From: Amycolatopsis sp. NBC_00345
Lineage (GTDB): Bacteria > Actinomycetota > Actinomycetes > Mycobacteriales > Pseudonocardiaceae
Length of the DNA: 64,000 nt
Direction of reading: 5' to 3'
Assembly: GCF_036116635.1 (NCBI RefSeq)
Contig: NZ_CP107995.1
Coordinates: 2,046,001 to 2,110,000, forward strand
A program made the position numbers and the translations under genes. The notes below the pieces were generated by a model that was given only the letters and a program-made list of their open reading frames with translations, made no database searches and was not told the DNA's origin. Of the stretch, positions 25,186 through 34,330 are shown one piece after another (within the stretch, counting starts at the first letter, position 1; each line of letters opens with the position of its first letter).

Positions 25186-27246
25186 ATGGCCATTGAACTG
25201 CCGATAACGCCGGTGCCCGCCCGCCACGAGAAGCACGAGAAGCACGAGGAGCCCGTGCCGCGCGTCCGGCGCGCTCCTGCCAGCCCGGGGCCGGGCGACG
25301 CGCGCCGGCCGGTCTACCTGGTCCAGCAGGGGGTCTGGAACATGTCGCTGGAGTCGATGCCGCTGGCCGCGGGGTACCTCAAATCGGTCGCGCTGGCCGA
25401 CGACGAGCTGCGGGCGGCGTTCGACATCGAGATCGTCAACTACCGCGGCGGGCTCACCCGGACCCAGATGGCCAACGAGCTCTACGGCCGCCCGCTGCCG
25501 GACGTGCTGGCGTTTTCCGTGCTGGGCTGGAACTTCGAGACCTTCGGCGCGCTGGCCCAGACCTACAAGCAGTTGTACCCGGACGGCTGGGTGATCTTCG
25601 GCGGCACGCACGTGGCCAACCAGGCCGAGCGGGTGTTCCGGTTGTACCCGGAGGTCGACGTCGTGGTCAACGGGGAGGGCGAGCTGATCTTCCGCGACCT
25701 GCTGCGCGCTCGCCGGGCCGGGGTGCCGAAGGGGGAACTCGACCGGATCACCGGGATCTCCTTCCAGACCGCGACCGGGGAAGTGCGCACCACCGCGGAC
25801 CGCGAGCGGATCGACGACCTGGACGTCATCCCGTCGCCCGTGCTGACCGGCGCGATCGACTTGACCGACGACGAAGGCCGGTTCCGTTACGACGTCGCGC
25901 TGATCGAAACCAACCGCGGCTGCCCGTACAAGTGCTCGTTCTGCTACTGGGGCGGCGCGACCGGGCAGCGGATGCGCGCGTTCTCCCGGGCGCGGCTTCG
26001 CCAGGAACTCGAGGTGTACGCCAAGCACAAGGTGCACACCATCGTCGCGTGCGACTCGAACTTCGGCCTGCTGCCGATCGACGAGGAGTTCGTCGACGAC
26101 CTGATCGAGATCCGCGAGCAGTACGGCTACCCGCGGGCGCTCGAGACGTCGTGGGCGAAGAACAAGTCGAAGACGTTCTTCTCCATCGTGCGCAAGATGA
26201 AACAGGCCGGCATGCGCAGTTCGTTCACCCTCGCGCTGCAGACGCTTTCCGGCGACGCGCTGGCGACGATGAACCGCAAGAACATGAAGGTGAACGCCTG
26301 GGAGGACCTGGCGGAGTGGCTCGAGCAGGAGGGCCTGGACTGCTACGCCGAACTGATCTGGGGCGCGCCGGGGGAGACCGTCGAATCCTTCATGACGGGA
26401 TACGACAAGCTCGCCCGGCACGTGTCGCGGATCGCGGTGTACCCGTTGCTGTTGCTGCCCAACACCGAGTACGCGGACAAGAAGGACGGGTACGGGATCA
26501 TCTCGGTCCGCGGCGACAACGACGACTTCGAATACGTGCTCGCGCACGACACGATGACCTTCGCCGAGAACCAGGAGATGGCGCGGTTCATGTTCTGGGC
26601 CCGGGTGGTCGCGGAGAACGCCGTCCTGCGCTACATCTGGATCGGCCTGCGCGAGTTCGCCGACGTCACCCAGTCGCAGGTGCTGCGCGACCTCGACCGC
26701 TGGGTCTCGGGCTGCGACGACGAGGCGGCCGTGGTGCTGAAGGAGATCGCGATCCGCTCCATCGGCGGCAGTGACGTGCTGGGCGAGGCGATCGGCTACC
26801 TCTACGGCTACCCGCAGGCGAAACGGCTGCTCCGGAAATGGTGGGACGAGAACATCCTGCCGCGGGCGAAGCCGGAGGCGGCGGGCGTGCTGGACGCGTT
26901 CTTCGGCTACGACCTGCTGACCCAGCCGATCTATCACCCGGACGACGCCGAAGGGCCGGCCGAGGACCTGCCGGTCGTGCGGGTGCGCGGGGAGGAGTAC
27001 TTCCTCCGCCGCGACGTGCGGCTGGACTACGACGTCCCGGCGATCCACGCGGCGCTGCGGGCCGGGGAGGAGCCTCCGCTGGAACCCCGGCCGGTCACCC
27101 TCGACCTCTATTACCGCACCGGCGCGGACGCGGTGGCCGCTTCGACCAACCACGAGGTGATCGTGCACTTCATGGGGATGACCCGGGACGAGGTGCTCCG
27201 TTCCGCGGCCGCGTCGGGCACCGACGAGCTGCCGGCGGCGGGCTGA
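25186..27246 (+). CDS. B12-binding-domain radical SAM protein in the polyketide cluster
   Basis: 686 aa. Residues ~40-200 form a cobalamin-binding-like Rossmann domain (LAAGYLKSVAL, FSVLGWNFETF, VIFGGTHVANQAE, VVNGEGELIFRDL). The radical SAM core has the cluster motif CPYKCSFCYWGG (CxxxCxxC, about residues 246-253) and AELIWGAPGETVESF. A long C-terminal region holds KRLLRKWWDENILP. B12-type radical SAM enzymes often methylate unactivated carbons or rearrange rings. First gene of the cluster after a 200-bp promoter region. The substrate is not inferable. ATG at 25186 preferred over an upstream GTG that lies inside the ribosome-binding site. Confidence 0.85.
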   Translation: MAIELPITPVPARHEKHEKHEEPVPRVRRAPASPGPGDARRPVYLVQQGVWNMSLESMPLAAGYLKSVALADDELRAAFDIEIVNYRGGLTRTQMANELYGRPLPDVLAFSVLGWNFETFGALAQTYKQLYPDGWVIFGGTHVANQAERVFRLYPEVDVVVNGEGELIFRDLLRARRAGVPKGELDRITGISFQTATGEVRTTADRERIDDLDVIPSPVLTGAIDLTDDEGRFRYDVALIETNRGCPYKCSFCYWGGATGQRMRAFSRARLRQELEVYAKHKVHTIVACDSNFGLLPIDEEFVDDLIEIREQYGYPRALETSWAKNKSKTFFSIVRKMKQAGMRSSFTLALQTLSGDALATMNRKNMKVNAWEDLAEWLEQEGLDCYAELIWGAPGETVESFMTGYDKLARHVSRIAVYPLLLLPNTEYADKKDGYGIISVRGDNDDFEYVLAHDTMTFAENQEMARFMFWARVVAENAVLRYIWIGLREFADVTQSQVLRDLDRWVSGCDDEAAVVLKEIAIRSIGGSDVLGEAIGYLYGYPQAKRLLRKWWDENILPRAKPEAAGVLDAFFGYDLLTQPIYHPDDAEGPAEDLPVVRVRGEEYFLRRDVRLDYDVPAIHAALRAGEEPPLEPRPVTLDLYYRTGADAVAASTNHEVIVHFMGMTRDEVLRSAAASGTDELPAAG

Positions 27247-27268
27247 ACGCGGTTTGCAGACAACAGAA

Positions 27269-27300
27269 ATCGGGGCGGGTGCCGCGGCACCCGCCCCGAT
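27269..27300. terminator. Bidirectional terminator
   Basis: A perfect 32-bp palindrome (arms ATCGGGGCGGGTGCCG and its complement) lies 22 nt after the radical SAM stop and 15 nt before the convergent aromatase stop, followed by CTTCCTTTC. It can stop transcription from both sides. Confidence 0.85.
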
Positions 27301-27315
27301 CTTCCTTTCAGAGCA

Positions 27316-28266
27316 TCAGAAACCGGCGCGAGTCTCCGCGTACTCCTTGGCCAGCCGGAGATTGCCGAGGCTGTTCGTGCCCAGCACCCGGCGCAGGTAG
27401 TTCCGCGCCCCCTGGACGGTGGTGCCCTCGCCGAGCAGGTGCGTCCGGTCCGGGATGATCGTGGCGGTGTGCCGCGCGCGCGACTCCACGCCCTCGGGCG
27501 TCCGCACGAACTCCCAGTGCCCGGTGTGCGCCGCCAGCATCGGCGGGGTCTTGATCTGCTTGTACACGATCTTGTGGTGCGGCAGGCAGATCCGGACCGA
27601 ACGCGTGGTGTGCGCGGCCCCGTCCCCGGAGACGGTGTCCATGTCGAAGAACTGGATGCCGGGCGCCGGCTCCTCGAGCGTCAGCGCCTTGACGTGCGGG
27701 ATCCGCTCCGGCCACTTGTCGGCCTCGTAGAGGTACTGGTAGGCGTCCTCGATCGCCCCCGCGATGAAGAGCGGATCCACGAACGAGATGATGCTCTGGG
27801 ACAGTTCCTCGCGGTTCTCCGCGGCGTACCGCAACGTTTCGAGATAGACCCCGCTGCCGCGGCTCATGGCCTCCAGCCGGCCCGCAGCCAGCGCGTCGTC
27901 CTCCTTCAGGAGCGCGAACTCGTGGTGCATGTGGACGAGCGTGCTGTCGTCTTCCCGGGGCTCGAACGTGAATCCGCCGCCCATCATGGCGAACGGCGCC
28001 GCGACCGGCTCGTGGCGGAACACGATCCGGGCGCCGTCGTCCTCGCTCCAGCGGCGGGCCCGCCACGTCCGGACGGTGTGGTCGTCCACCAGCGACCAGT
28101 GCTGGATCAGCTCGCTCTCGGCGGTGCGCTCGAGGTATTCGGCGTGGATCGCGGCCGGGTGCAGCTGGGGCCAGCTCTCGACGTCGAGCACGAGTTCGCG
28201 CACGACGTCGATCGGGGCGTGGATGAGGAGCTTCTCCTCCGTGGTGTGCTTGGTCGATGTCGACAC
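27316..28266 (-). CDS. Didomain polyketide aromatase/cyclase
   Basis: 316 aa from a GTG at 28266 behind AAAGGA. Two SRPBCC (START-like) domains in tandem: residues ~1-150 (HAPIDVVRELVLDVESWPQL, RTWRARRWSEDD, MHHEFAL) and ~160-310 (VDPLFIAGAIEDAYQYLYEA, KWPERIPHVKAL, HTTRSVRICLP, TGHWEFVRTPEGVE). This is the bifunctional layout of enzymes such as MtmQ, OxyK and ActVII, which fold and aromatise the first ring of the nascent poly-beta-ketone. Divergent from the SnoaL-like gene across phased repeats. An ATG 21 nt upstream is an alternative start. Confidence 0.9.
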   Translation of the reverse strand: MSTSTKHTTEEKLLIHAPIDVVRELVLDVESWPQLHPAAIHAEYLERTAESELIQHWSLVDDHTVRTWRARRWSEDDGARIVFRHEPVAAPFAMMGGGFTFEPREDDSTLVHMHHEFALLKEDDALAAGRLEAMSRGSGVYLETLRYAAENREELSQSIISFVDPLFIAGAIEDAYQYLYEADKWPERIPHVKALTLEEPAPGIQFFDMDTVSGDGAAHTTRSVRICLPHHKIVYKQIKTPPMLAAHTGHWEFVRTPEGVESRARHTATIIPDRTHLLGEGTTVQGARNYLRRVLGTNSLGNLRLAKEYAETRAGF

Positions 28267-28333
28267 CGGTCGTCCTTTCTGTGCCAACGCATGGCTGCCT
28301 CGGACCCACTGTGTCCACCCGCGCTTGAAGGTG

Positions 28334-28388
28334 GCTCCAACCCGGGTTGACGACGCCGTTCCACAGCCGTTCCAGTGCCCTTCGACTC
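28334..28388. promoter_or_regulatory. SARP-box-like 11-nt phased repeats
   Basis: Between divergent aromatase and SnoaL-like genes run successive 11-mers: GCTCCAACCCG, GGTTGACGACG, CCGTTCCACAG, CCGTTCCAGTG and CCCTTCGACTC. The last three align best. Heptamers repeated once per helical turn are the known target of SARP activators, and the cluster encodes one at 55413-57275. Confidence 0.6.
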
Positions 28389-28445
28389 GGTCCGGGCACG
28401 CTGGGCGCCGAGAATCCTCGTGAGATCAGGGAAACGGAGAGCATC

Positions 28446-28889
28446 GTGACCGCACAGCTGACCCAGCCGGGGGAAACCGCGTCCGGCAGCCTCTACGTGG
28501 AGGTGCAGCAGTTCTACGCCCGGCACATGCAGCTGCTGGACTCCGGCCAGGCGCGGGAGTGGGCGCAGACCTTCGCCGAGGACGGCACGTTCGACGCGCC
28601 GACCATGCCGGAGCCGATCCGCGGGCGGGCGGCCCTCGCCGCGGGAGTGGCGAAGGCGGTGGAGGAACGGGCGGCCGCGGGGGAGACCCAGCGGCACTGG
28701 CACGGCATGGTCGATGTCCAGACCCGGGACGACGGGGCCCTTGACGTCCGGTGCTACGCGCTGGTCTTCAGCACGTTCAAGGGACAGGAACCGCGGCTGC
28801 ACCGGGTGTGCGTGTGCACGGACGTCCTGGTGCGCGTCGACGGCCGGTTGCTGGTGTCGGCGCGCAAGGTGACCCGCGACGATCTCTGA
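28446..28889 (+). CDS. SnoaL/NTF2-like polyketide tailoring protein
   Basis: 147 aa from a GTG at 28446 with GGAGAG upstream. The pattern YVEVQQFYARHMQLLDSGQA, WAQTFAEDGTFDAPTMPEPI and IRGRAALAAGV is typical of the SnoaL-like cone-shaped alpha+beta fold. Members of this group in aromatic polyketide clusters act as cyclases, hydroxylases or 1,2-rotation enzymes without cofactor. Divergent from the aromatase and convergent with the FAD monooxygenase. The precise reaction cannot be assigned. Confidence 0.82.
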   Translation: MTAQLTQPGETASGSLYVEVQQFYARHMQLLDSGQAREWAQTFAEDGTFDAPTMPEPIRGRAALAAGVAKAVEERAAAGETQRHWHGMVDVQTRDDGALDVRCYALVFSTFKGQEPRLHRVCVCTDVLVRVDGRLLVSARKVTRDDL

Positions 28890-28898
28890 CGCCGGGCT

Positions 28899-28931
28899 CG
28901 CGGCGGCGCCGGCCGGTCCGGCGCCGCCGCG
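28899..28931. terminator. Bidirectional terminator
   Basis: A 14-bp perfect GC stem (CGCGGCGGCGCCGG / CCGGCGCCGCCGCG) with a 5-nt loop sits in the 45-nt space between two convergent genes, the SnoaL-like gene and the FAD monooxygenase. Confidence 0.75.
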
Positions 28932-28934
28932 GGG

Positions 28935-30527
28935 TCACGCCCGCGCGAGCAGGTGGGCGCCGGTCAGCAGATCCTCCGGCGATGCCGTGGATGTGGTGCT
29001 GGCCGCCAGGTATCCGTCCGGCCGGATCAGCGCGAACCCGCCGCCGGCCAGCCCGAACGACCGGGCGAGCGCGTCGCCGGGATCGGGCAGGTCCGCCCCG
29101 CCGGCCCGGCGGACCGCGACCGCGCCGCCGTAGTGCTTCTCGACGCGGATCAGCTCGTCCTCGTCGGCCGCGCCGAAGGCGAGCAGTGTCCATCGTGGAT
29201 CGGTCAGGCCCTCGCAGAGCGCGGTCCAGCCCGCGGACGCCTGTGCGGTCTCCGCGGAGCAGCCGACCCGGTCGCCGGGCGCGAACCCGCCGGCGGACGG
29301 GGCCGGTCCCGGCGCGGTCAGCGGGCTCGCCGCGTAGTTCTGGGCGAGGCCGGACATGCCGCGCAGGATCTTGCGCTCAGCGCGTTTCTTCGCCGGGGTC
29401 AGCCGGTTGAGCACGCCGAGGCCGATCGGCAGCAGCACCGGGGCGAGCACGTTGCGCAGCGCGATGAGCGCGGTCGCCGTCTTCGTCGAACCGAGCAGGA
29501 GCTGCCCGACCGGGACGCGCTCGGCTTCGTAGCTGTCCAGCAGTTCCTCGGCGGCGTTCCCGCGCAGCACGTCCGCGAGCTTCCAGCCGAGGTTGACCGC
29601 GTCCTGCACGCAGGTGTTCATCCCCTGGCCGGAGGCCGGGCTGTGCACGTGGGCCGCGTCGCCGACCACGAAGCACCGGCCGACCCGCATCTGCTCGATC
29701 ATCCGCTGCTGGATGGTGAACACCGAGATCCAGGTCGGTTCCGCGACCTGCACCTTCCGCCGCAGCGCGAAGGAGATCTTCTGCTGTAGCCGGGCCCGCA
29801 CGACCTCCGGCTCGTCGGAGGTCGTGGCGTCCGCGGTGTCCAGCAGCCGCCACTTCCCCGGCTCCGGGAACGGGACGAGCAGGATGGTGCCCCGGCCGGT
29901 GTGCATCCAGTGCAGGCTGTCCCGGGGCAGGTCCACGTCGAGGTGCGCGTCGGCGATCAGCCACTTCTCCGTGGAGTCGCCGAGCAGGCGCAGGCCGAGC
30001 CGCTTGCGGACGGTGCTGTGCGCCCCGTCCGCGCCGACCAGCCACGGCACCCGGCAGGTCTCCTCCCGGCCGTCCGCGTGCCGGAGCTTCGCCACCACCT
30101 CGGCGCCGGTGTCCTCGAACCCCGCCAGCGTCACCGACCATTCGACGGCCACGCCGTGGGTGGCGAGCTTGTCCCGCAGCACCTGCTCGGTCAGCACCTG
30201 GTCGATCTGCAGGGTGAACGGGAACCGGGTGGGCAGCTCGGAGTAGTCGGTGCCGAACCGGATCAGCCGCCGTCCGCGCAGGTGCATGGAGAAGTTCGCG
30301 ACCCGGTGGCCCCGGGCGAGGATCTCGTCCAGCACGCCCATCTGGTGGTAGGTCTCCAGGGTGCGCGCGTGGGTGGCCGTGGCGCGGCTGGTGACCGCGG
30401 GCGCGGCGGCCTGGTCGACGACGCGGACGCGCAGGCCGCGCCGGGCGAGCTCGTGGGCCGCGGTGAGCCCGGCCGGCCCCCCGCCGACCACGAGGACGTC
30501 GGTCGGGTCGTTTCTCGTGCCACTCAT
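28935..30527 (-). CDS. FAD-dependent aromatic polyketide hydroxylase (group A)
   Basis: 530 aa. GxGxxG motif in DVLVVGGGPAGLTAAHELAR (about residues 10-29), the DG motif VPWLVGADGAHSTVRKRLG (about 163-181) and the GD motif CFVVGDAAHVHSPASGQGMN (about 287-306) define a class A flavoprotein monooxygenase. The C-terminal ~130-residue thioredoxin-like domain (APGDRVG, WTLLAFG) is that of PgaE/RdmE/MtmOIV-type enzymes, which hydroxylate or Baeyer-Villiger-oxidise aromatic polyketides. ATG at 30527 follows GGAGGAGA. Divergent from the acyl-CoA ligase gene. Confidence 0.92.
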   Translation of the reverse strand: MSGTRNDPTDVLVVGGGPAGLTAAHELARRGLRVRVVDQAAAPAVTSRATATHARTLETYHQMGVLDEILARGHRVANFSMHLRGRRLIRFGTDYSELPTRFPFTLQIDQVLTEQVLRDKLATHGVAVEWSVTLAGFEDTGAEVVAKLRHADGREETCRVPWLVGADGAHSTVRKRLGLRLLGDSTEKWLIADAHLDVDLPRDSLHWMHTGRGTILLVPFPEPGKWRLLDTADATTSDEPEVVRARLQQKISFALRRKVQVAEPTWISVFTIQQRMIEQMRVGRCFVVGDAAHVHSPASGQGMNTCVQDAVNLGWKLADVLRGNAAEELLDSYEAERVPVGQLLLGSTKTATALIALRNVLAPVLLPIGLGVLNRLTPAKKRAERKILRGMSGLAQNYAASPLTAPGPAPSAGGFAPGDRVGCSAETAQASAGWTALCEGLTDPRWTLLAFGAADEDELIRVEKHYGGAVAVRRAGGADLPDPGDALARSFGLAGGGFALIRPDGYLAASTTSTASPEDLLTGAHLLARA

Positions 30528-30709
30528 CGGTCTCCTCCAGGCGCGGTGCGAGCGGGTCGCTCGAGCGTGCCGGTGCCGACTCGATGGGCGGCCGAAGCCG
30601 GGTGGAGGGCGCGCCCGGCGGGGCGGCGGGTTTCGACCGGACCTGGATCCGCCGCCGAGCCCGGTCCCCGAGCCTCACCGGAGTCGCTCAGCACAGGAGG
30701 CAGCCGATC

Positions 30710-32299
30710 ATGACGTCCGACACCGGCACCGCGGTCAGCGCGCTTTCCGGTCCGCCGCTGGAGGTGCTCGGCGACCTGCTGCACGGCCCGCGCATCGACC
30801 ACCTGCTCACCCGCGCGGCCGCCGCGGCCGGGGAACGGGAGGCGTTGCGCACTCCGGAATCGGCGATCAGCTATGCCGAACTCGACGCGGACACCGACGC
30901 CCTCGCGGCCGCCCTGCGGCAGCGGCTGGGCCGATCCGGCGTGACGGTGGCGATGGCGATGGAGCTGTCGCCGGCGTACGCGCTCGGGTTCTTCGGGATC
31001 ACCAGGTCGGGTAACACCGCGGCGCTGGTCAACCCGCTGCTGCCGCCGGACCGGCTGGCGCACGTGCTGCGGCTGTCCGGCGCGGAGGCCGCGATCCTGC
31101 CCGCGGCCGCGTACCGCCGGATCGAGCCACTGCTCGGCACGCTCCCGGCGCTGCGCCTCATCGTGACCACCCAGGAGGAGGCCGGGCTGCCCAGCTTGGC
31201 GGAGCTGGTGCGCGAGGGCCGGGGACGGCCGCTTCCCGAGTCCACTATGGACATCGAAGCGGTGGCGTGCCTGCAGTTCACCAGCGGGACCACCGGCCCG
31301 GCGAAGGCGGTCCGCCTCACCCACCGGAACCTGCTGGTCAATGCCGCGCAGACCGCCTACGGCCACCGGCTCGACGCCACTTCGGTGCTGTTCAACCACT
31401 TGCCGGCGTTCCACATCATGCACCTGACGATCGGCACCGCGGTGGCCGCGACGCACGTGCTGTGCGCCGAGCCCGACGTGGCCGAGGCGGTGCGGGCCGC
31501 GGCGCGCGCGGGTGCGACGCACTTCTACAGTCTTCCCGCGAGGTTCGCCAAGCTGGCCGGCGACCCGGCGCTGTCCTCGCTGCGGATCCCGTCGCTGCGG
31601 GCGATGCTCTCCGGGGGTTCGGCGCTGTCGCCGTCGGCCGCCGAAGTCCTTTCCGGACAGTTCGGCGTGCCGGTGGCGCAGGGGTTCGGGATGGCCGAGA
31701 CCTCGCCGATCACCCATCTCGCCGACCTGCGCGAAGGCGCCGTCGTGCCCCGCGGTTCGGCGGGCGTCCCGGTGCCCGGTGCGCAGGCGCGGATCGTCGA
31801 CCTGGAAACCGGCGTGGTCGTGCCGATGGGGGAGACCGGGGAGCTCCAGCTGCGCGGGCCGCAGCTGATGAAGGGGTACCTCGGCCGGGAACCCGGCGAG
31901 GACCTGACCGCGGACGGCTGGCTGCCGACCGGGGACGTCGCCCGGTTCGCCGCCTCCGGTGACCTGTTCATCGTCGACCGGATCAAGGACTTGTTCAAGC
32001 GGGACAACGAGATCGTGTCCCCGGCGCTGGTCGAAGCGGTGCTGCGCGGGCATCCGGCGGTGGCCGACTGCGTGGTCTTCGACCATCCGCACCCGCTCAG
32101 CGGCGCGGTGGCGCACGCGCTGGTGGTCGCCCGCGGCCCGGCCGTCGAAGCCGAGCTGGCCGCGTTCGTCAACGCCCGGGTGGCCGGGCACGAACGGATC
32201 GAGCACCTGGAATTCGTCCCCGCGATCCCCCGGTCGCCGACCGGCAAGGTCCGGCGGGGCGAACTGCGCGAGCAGTACGCCTCCGCGGAGAAACCTTGA
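30710..32299 (+). CDS. Acyl-CoA ligase (ANL superfamily) of polyketide cluster
   Basis: 529 aa, ATG at 30710 with AGGAGG 9 nt upstream. Core motif LQFTSGTTGPAKAVRLTH (P-loop, about residues 187-204), GFGMAETSPITH, and the hinge/catalytic motifs GWLPTGDVARF, VDRIKDLFKRDNE and SPTGKVRRGEL are intact. Related ligases (MtmL, OxyH, ChdL) sit in aureolic-acid and tetracycline clusters, where they are needed for early polyketide steps. It may activate an acyl starter or an ancillary acid. It is not a duplicate of the fragment at 24830. Confidence 0.88.
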   Translation: MTSDTGTAVSALSGPPLEVLGDLLHGPRIDHLLTRAAAAAGEREALRTPESAISYAELDADTDALAAALRQRLGRSGVTVAMAMELSPAYALGFFGITRSGNTAALVNPLLPPDRLAHVLRLSGAEAAILPAAAYRRIEPLLGTLPALRLIVTTQEEAGLPSLAELVREGRGRPLPESTMDIEAVACLQFTSGTTGPAKAVRLTHRNLLVNAAQTAYGHRLDATSVLFNHLPAFHIMHLTIGTAVAATHVLCAEPDVAEAVRAAARAGATHFYSLPARFAKLAGDPALSSLRIPSLRAMLSGGSALSPSAAEVLSGQFGVPVAQGFGMAETSPITHLADLREGAVVPRGSAGVPVPGAQARIVDLETGVVVPMGETGELQLRGPQLMKGYLGREPGEDLTADGWLPTGDVARFAASGDLFIVDRIKDLFKRDNEIVSPALVEAVLRGHPAVADCVVFDHPHPLSGAVAHALVVARGPAVEAELAAFVNARVAGHERIEHLEFVPAIPRSPTGKVRRGELREQYASAEKP

Positions 32300-32346
32300 C
32301 CCAGCAAGTCATCCGTACTTGATACCGTCCACTAGGGAGAGAGAAC

Positions 32347-32643
32347 ATGTTCACCTTCATCAACCGTTTCACGGTGTCCGGCGACCCCGTCGAGTTCGAG
32401 CAGGTGCTCGCCCGCCTGCACGGATTCATGAAGGCCCAGCCGGGTTACGGTTCGCACCAGCTGTACCGGTCGAAGAAGGATCCCCAGATCTACGTGGAGA
32501 TCGCGCACTGGGACGACCCGGACGCGCACCGGACCGCCGTGTCCTCGCCCGGATTCGCCGAACGGATCGGTGAGCTGCGGCAGCTGACCACGGCCGATCC
32601 CGCGCCGTTCGCCGCGGTGGAGTTGGCGGAGGTGCCGGCCTGA
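32347..32643 (+). CDS. Antibiotic biosynthesis monooxygenase (ABM) domain protein
   Basis: 98 aa. TFINRFTVSGDPVEFEQVLA, GFMKAQPGYGSHQLYRSK and YVEIAHWDDPDAHRTAVSS show the dimeric ferredoxin-like ABM fold. Small proteins of this type are cofactor-free quinone-forming monooxygenases (ActVA-Orf6, TcmH-like) in aromatic polyketide pathways, turning a phenol ring into a quinone. It is 47 nt behind the ligase gene with its own GGAGAGA site and is probably co-transcribed. Confidence 0.82.
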   Translation: MFTFINRFTVSGDPVEFEQVLARLHGFMKAQPGYGSHQLYRSKKDPQIYVEIAHWDDPDAHRTAVSSPGFAERIGELRQLTTADPAPFAAVELAEVPA

Positions 32644-33010
32644 ACTGGACCCGGACCCGCTCCGGCCCGGCCCGGTGGCTGGTGGCTCTGGCTGGTTTGC
32701 GCCACATGGAGTTCTTCTCAGTGGGCTGGGTGGGGTGTGTGTTGTCGTGGGGTGAGGTGTGGGGCCGCTGGTAGGGCTGGGTTTGTGAAGACCGAGTCTT
32801 GGAGTCCAGGGGCCCTACGTGGTTTCCTGTGGTGCCACGTTTGATGTGGCGCGCGAGTGAGCCTTGTTCGTCGCCGGGACGCGGCGTGTCGAACGTCGGC
32901 ATCGGGGCACTCGTATCGGCAGGCAGTGCTGGTGCTGCGGTGGTTCCGCGACGCCACCCCCGTCCATGGCCTCGCCGCCAAACCCCGGGCCTGCTCGCTA
33001 CATGTCGGGG
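32644..33010. other. Intergenic spacer without a recognisable gene
   Basis: The 367 bp between the ABM gene and the HNH gene stop encode nothing I recognise. Base composition changes to a slightly lower GC with many G/T runs on the plus strand, unlike the cluster genes, which fits foreign or non-coding sequence accompanying the HNH gene. Confidence 0.4.
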
Positions 33011-34198
33011 TCAGGCGGCTGCTTCGTGCCCGGCCTCGCCCGCGGCGTCTCTCGCCCGGCTTTCGTGCAGTGGTGGTGGTGTTGTCGTGTACACCCGCCC
33101 GGTCGGTGTGGTGATGGTGCCCTCGCCGCCGGGTGCTGTGGTGTAGGTCCAGTCTGGTTCGTCTTTGAGGCGGTGGTGTCGTCGGCAGCGTGGGCCGAGG
33201 TTGTCTTCGGCGGTGTGGCCGCCTTGCGCGAAGTCGCGGGTGTGGTCGATGTCGCTGTACTGCGAGGGACGATGACAGCCGGGGTGCTGGCACACCCGGT
33301 CCCGTGCTTGCACGAGGTCGGCGAGGGCGGCTGGTGGCCGGTAGCGGGTGCGGCCGACGCTGAGGACCTGTCCGGTGTCGGGTTCGGTGATGATCCGCCG
33401 CCACACCGAGTTCGAGTCTGCGGCGAGTGTCCGCGCCAGCCACGCCGGAACCGTGCCACAACCCGACAACTCGGCGGGATCCTCGTTCAACCCGGCCAGC
33501 GTCAAAAGGTCCACATACAGGTAGACAACGGGCTTGACGCCACTGTCACCCGGCGCCCGGTTCAGCAGCCGATCGACCAGGACATCCGCACGCAGTTGAT
33601 CCAAAGTCCGGACCTCACCGCCGCGGCGGAGCTTCCGTGCTTGGTGGTCGAGGGTGGTGTAGATCGCCGATGCTTGTTCGACGGGCAGATCGCACAGCAG
33701 GGTGGACATGGTCTCGTCCTGGTGAATCAGGCAGATGTTACGGTCGCGCCGTCGCGCCCGGGATCTTCGCTCGTATCCTTCGGCATCCACTTTCTGCACT
33801 ACCCGATTCACCGCGGCCCGTAACGATGATGGATTCTTCCCCGCCAGCCGGGTCGCGATAATCGTGTCGACTTGACGGGCCATTTCGTCGGACAGGGCGA
33901 TCGTCGGCTCGAATACCATTCGCGCTTTAAATGCGTCGATCTCCCCGCGCTGGAATGCCGCGAACGTCTCCGGTAACCGGGTTGTCAATGCTTGCGCCAA
34001 CGCGACATCGGCCCCAGCGCGTCGCTCTGTCACCGACAGCTCTAACGCCAGCTCCGCCGTCACCGACCGGGCAGACCCGCCCGTCGCCGCGAACAATGCG
34101 ACATCAGCAGCCTGCTCGGCCTCCAGCTGCGCCACCCGGATAGCCCGTTCATGAATCCGAGACAACAAATCGGAAGAAGAATCCCCATAACAGCTCAC
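33011..34198 (-). CDS. DUF222/13E12-type HNH endonuclease protein
   Basis: 395 aa. The N-terminal DUF222 (13E12 repeat) helical region carries ALTTRLPETFAAFQRGEID and KARMVFEPTIALSDEMARQV. A C-terminal HNH nuclease module has CQHPGCHRPSQYSDIDHTRD and NLGPRCRRHHRLKDEP, with the metal/catalytic His residues. Such genes are multi-copy in actinomycetes and are often linked to mobile DNA; their role is unclear. It sits between polyketide genes but has no biosynthetic connection. Codon use and upstream region are less GC-rich than the neighbours, suggesting late insertion. Confidence 0.88.
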   Translation of the reverse strand: MSCYGDSSSDLLSRIHERAIRVAQLEAEQAADVALFAATGGSARSVTAELALELSVTERRAGADVALAQALTTRLPETFAAFQRGEIDAFKARMVFEPTIALSDEMARQVDTIIATRLAGKNPSSLRAAVNRVVQKVDAEGYERRSRARRRDRNICLIHQDETMSTLLCDLPVEQASAIYTTLDHQARKLRRGGEVRTLDQLRADVLVDRLLNRAPGDSGVKPVVYLYVDLLTLAGLNEDPAELSGCGTVPAWLARTLAADSNSVWRRIITEPDTGQVLSVGRTRYRPPAALADLVQARDRVCQHPGCHRPSQYSDIDHTRDFAQGGHTAEDNLGPRCRRHHRLKDEPDWTYTTAPGGEGTITTPTGRVYTTTPPPLHESRARDAAGEAGHEAAA

Positions 34199-34281
34199 CC
34201 CATAATGTTACCGACGCCACCCACCAAAAACGTCACCAAATCGAGTGAACAAAACATCTCCATATAGCGACCGCCACGACA

Positions 34282-34318
34282 AAAACGCTCGGCCAGAACA
34301 ATCCCGGCCGAGCGTTTT
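34282..34318. terminator. Terminator of the minimal-PKS operon
   Basis: A 13-bp stem AAAACGCTCGGCC / GGCCGAGCGTTTT with an 11-nt loop, with A/T ends on both arms, lies just after the ACP stop (minus strand) and upstream of the HNH gene. It separates the two transcription units and works on either strand. Confidence 0.85.
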
Positions 34319-34330
34319 CCCCAACCCAGC

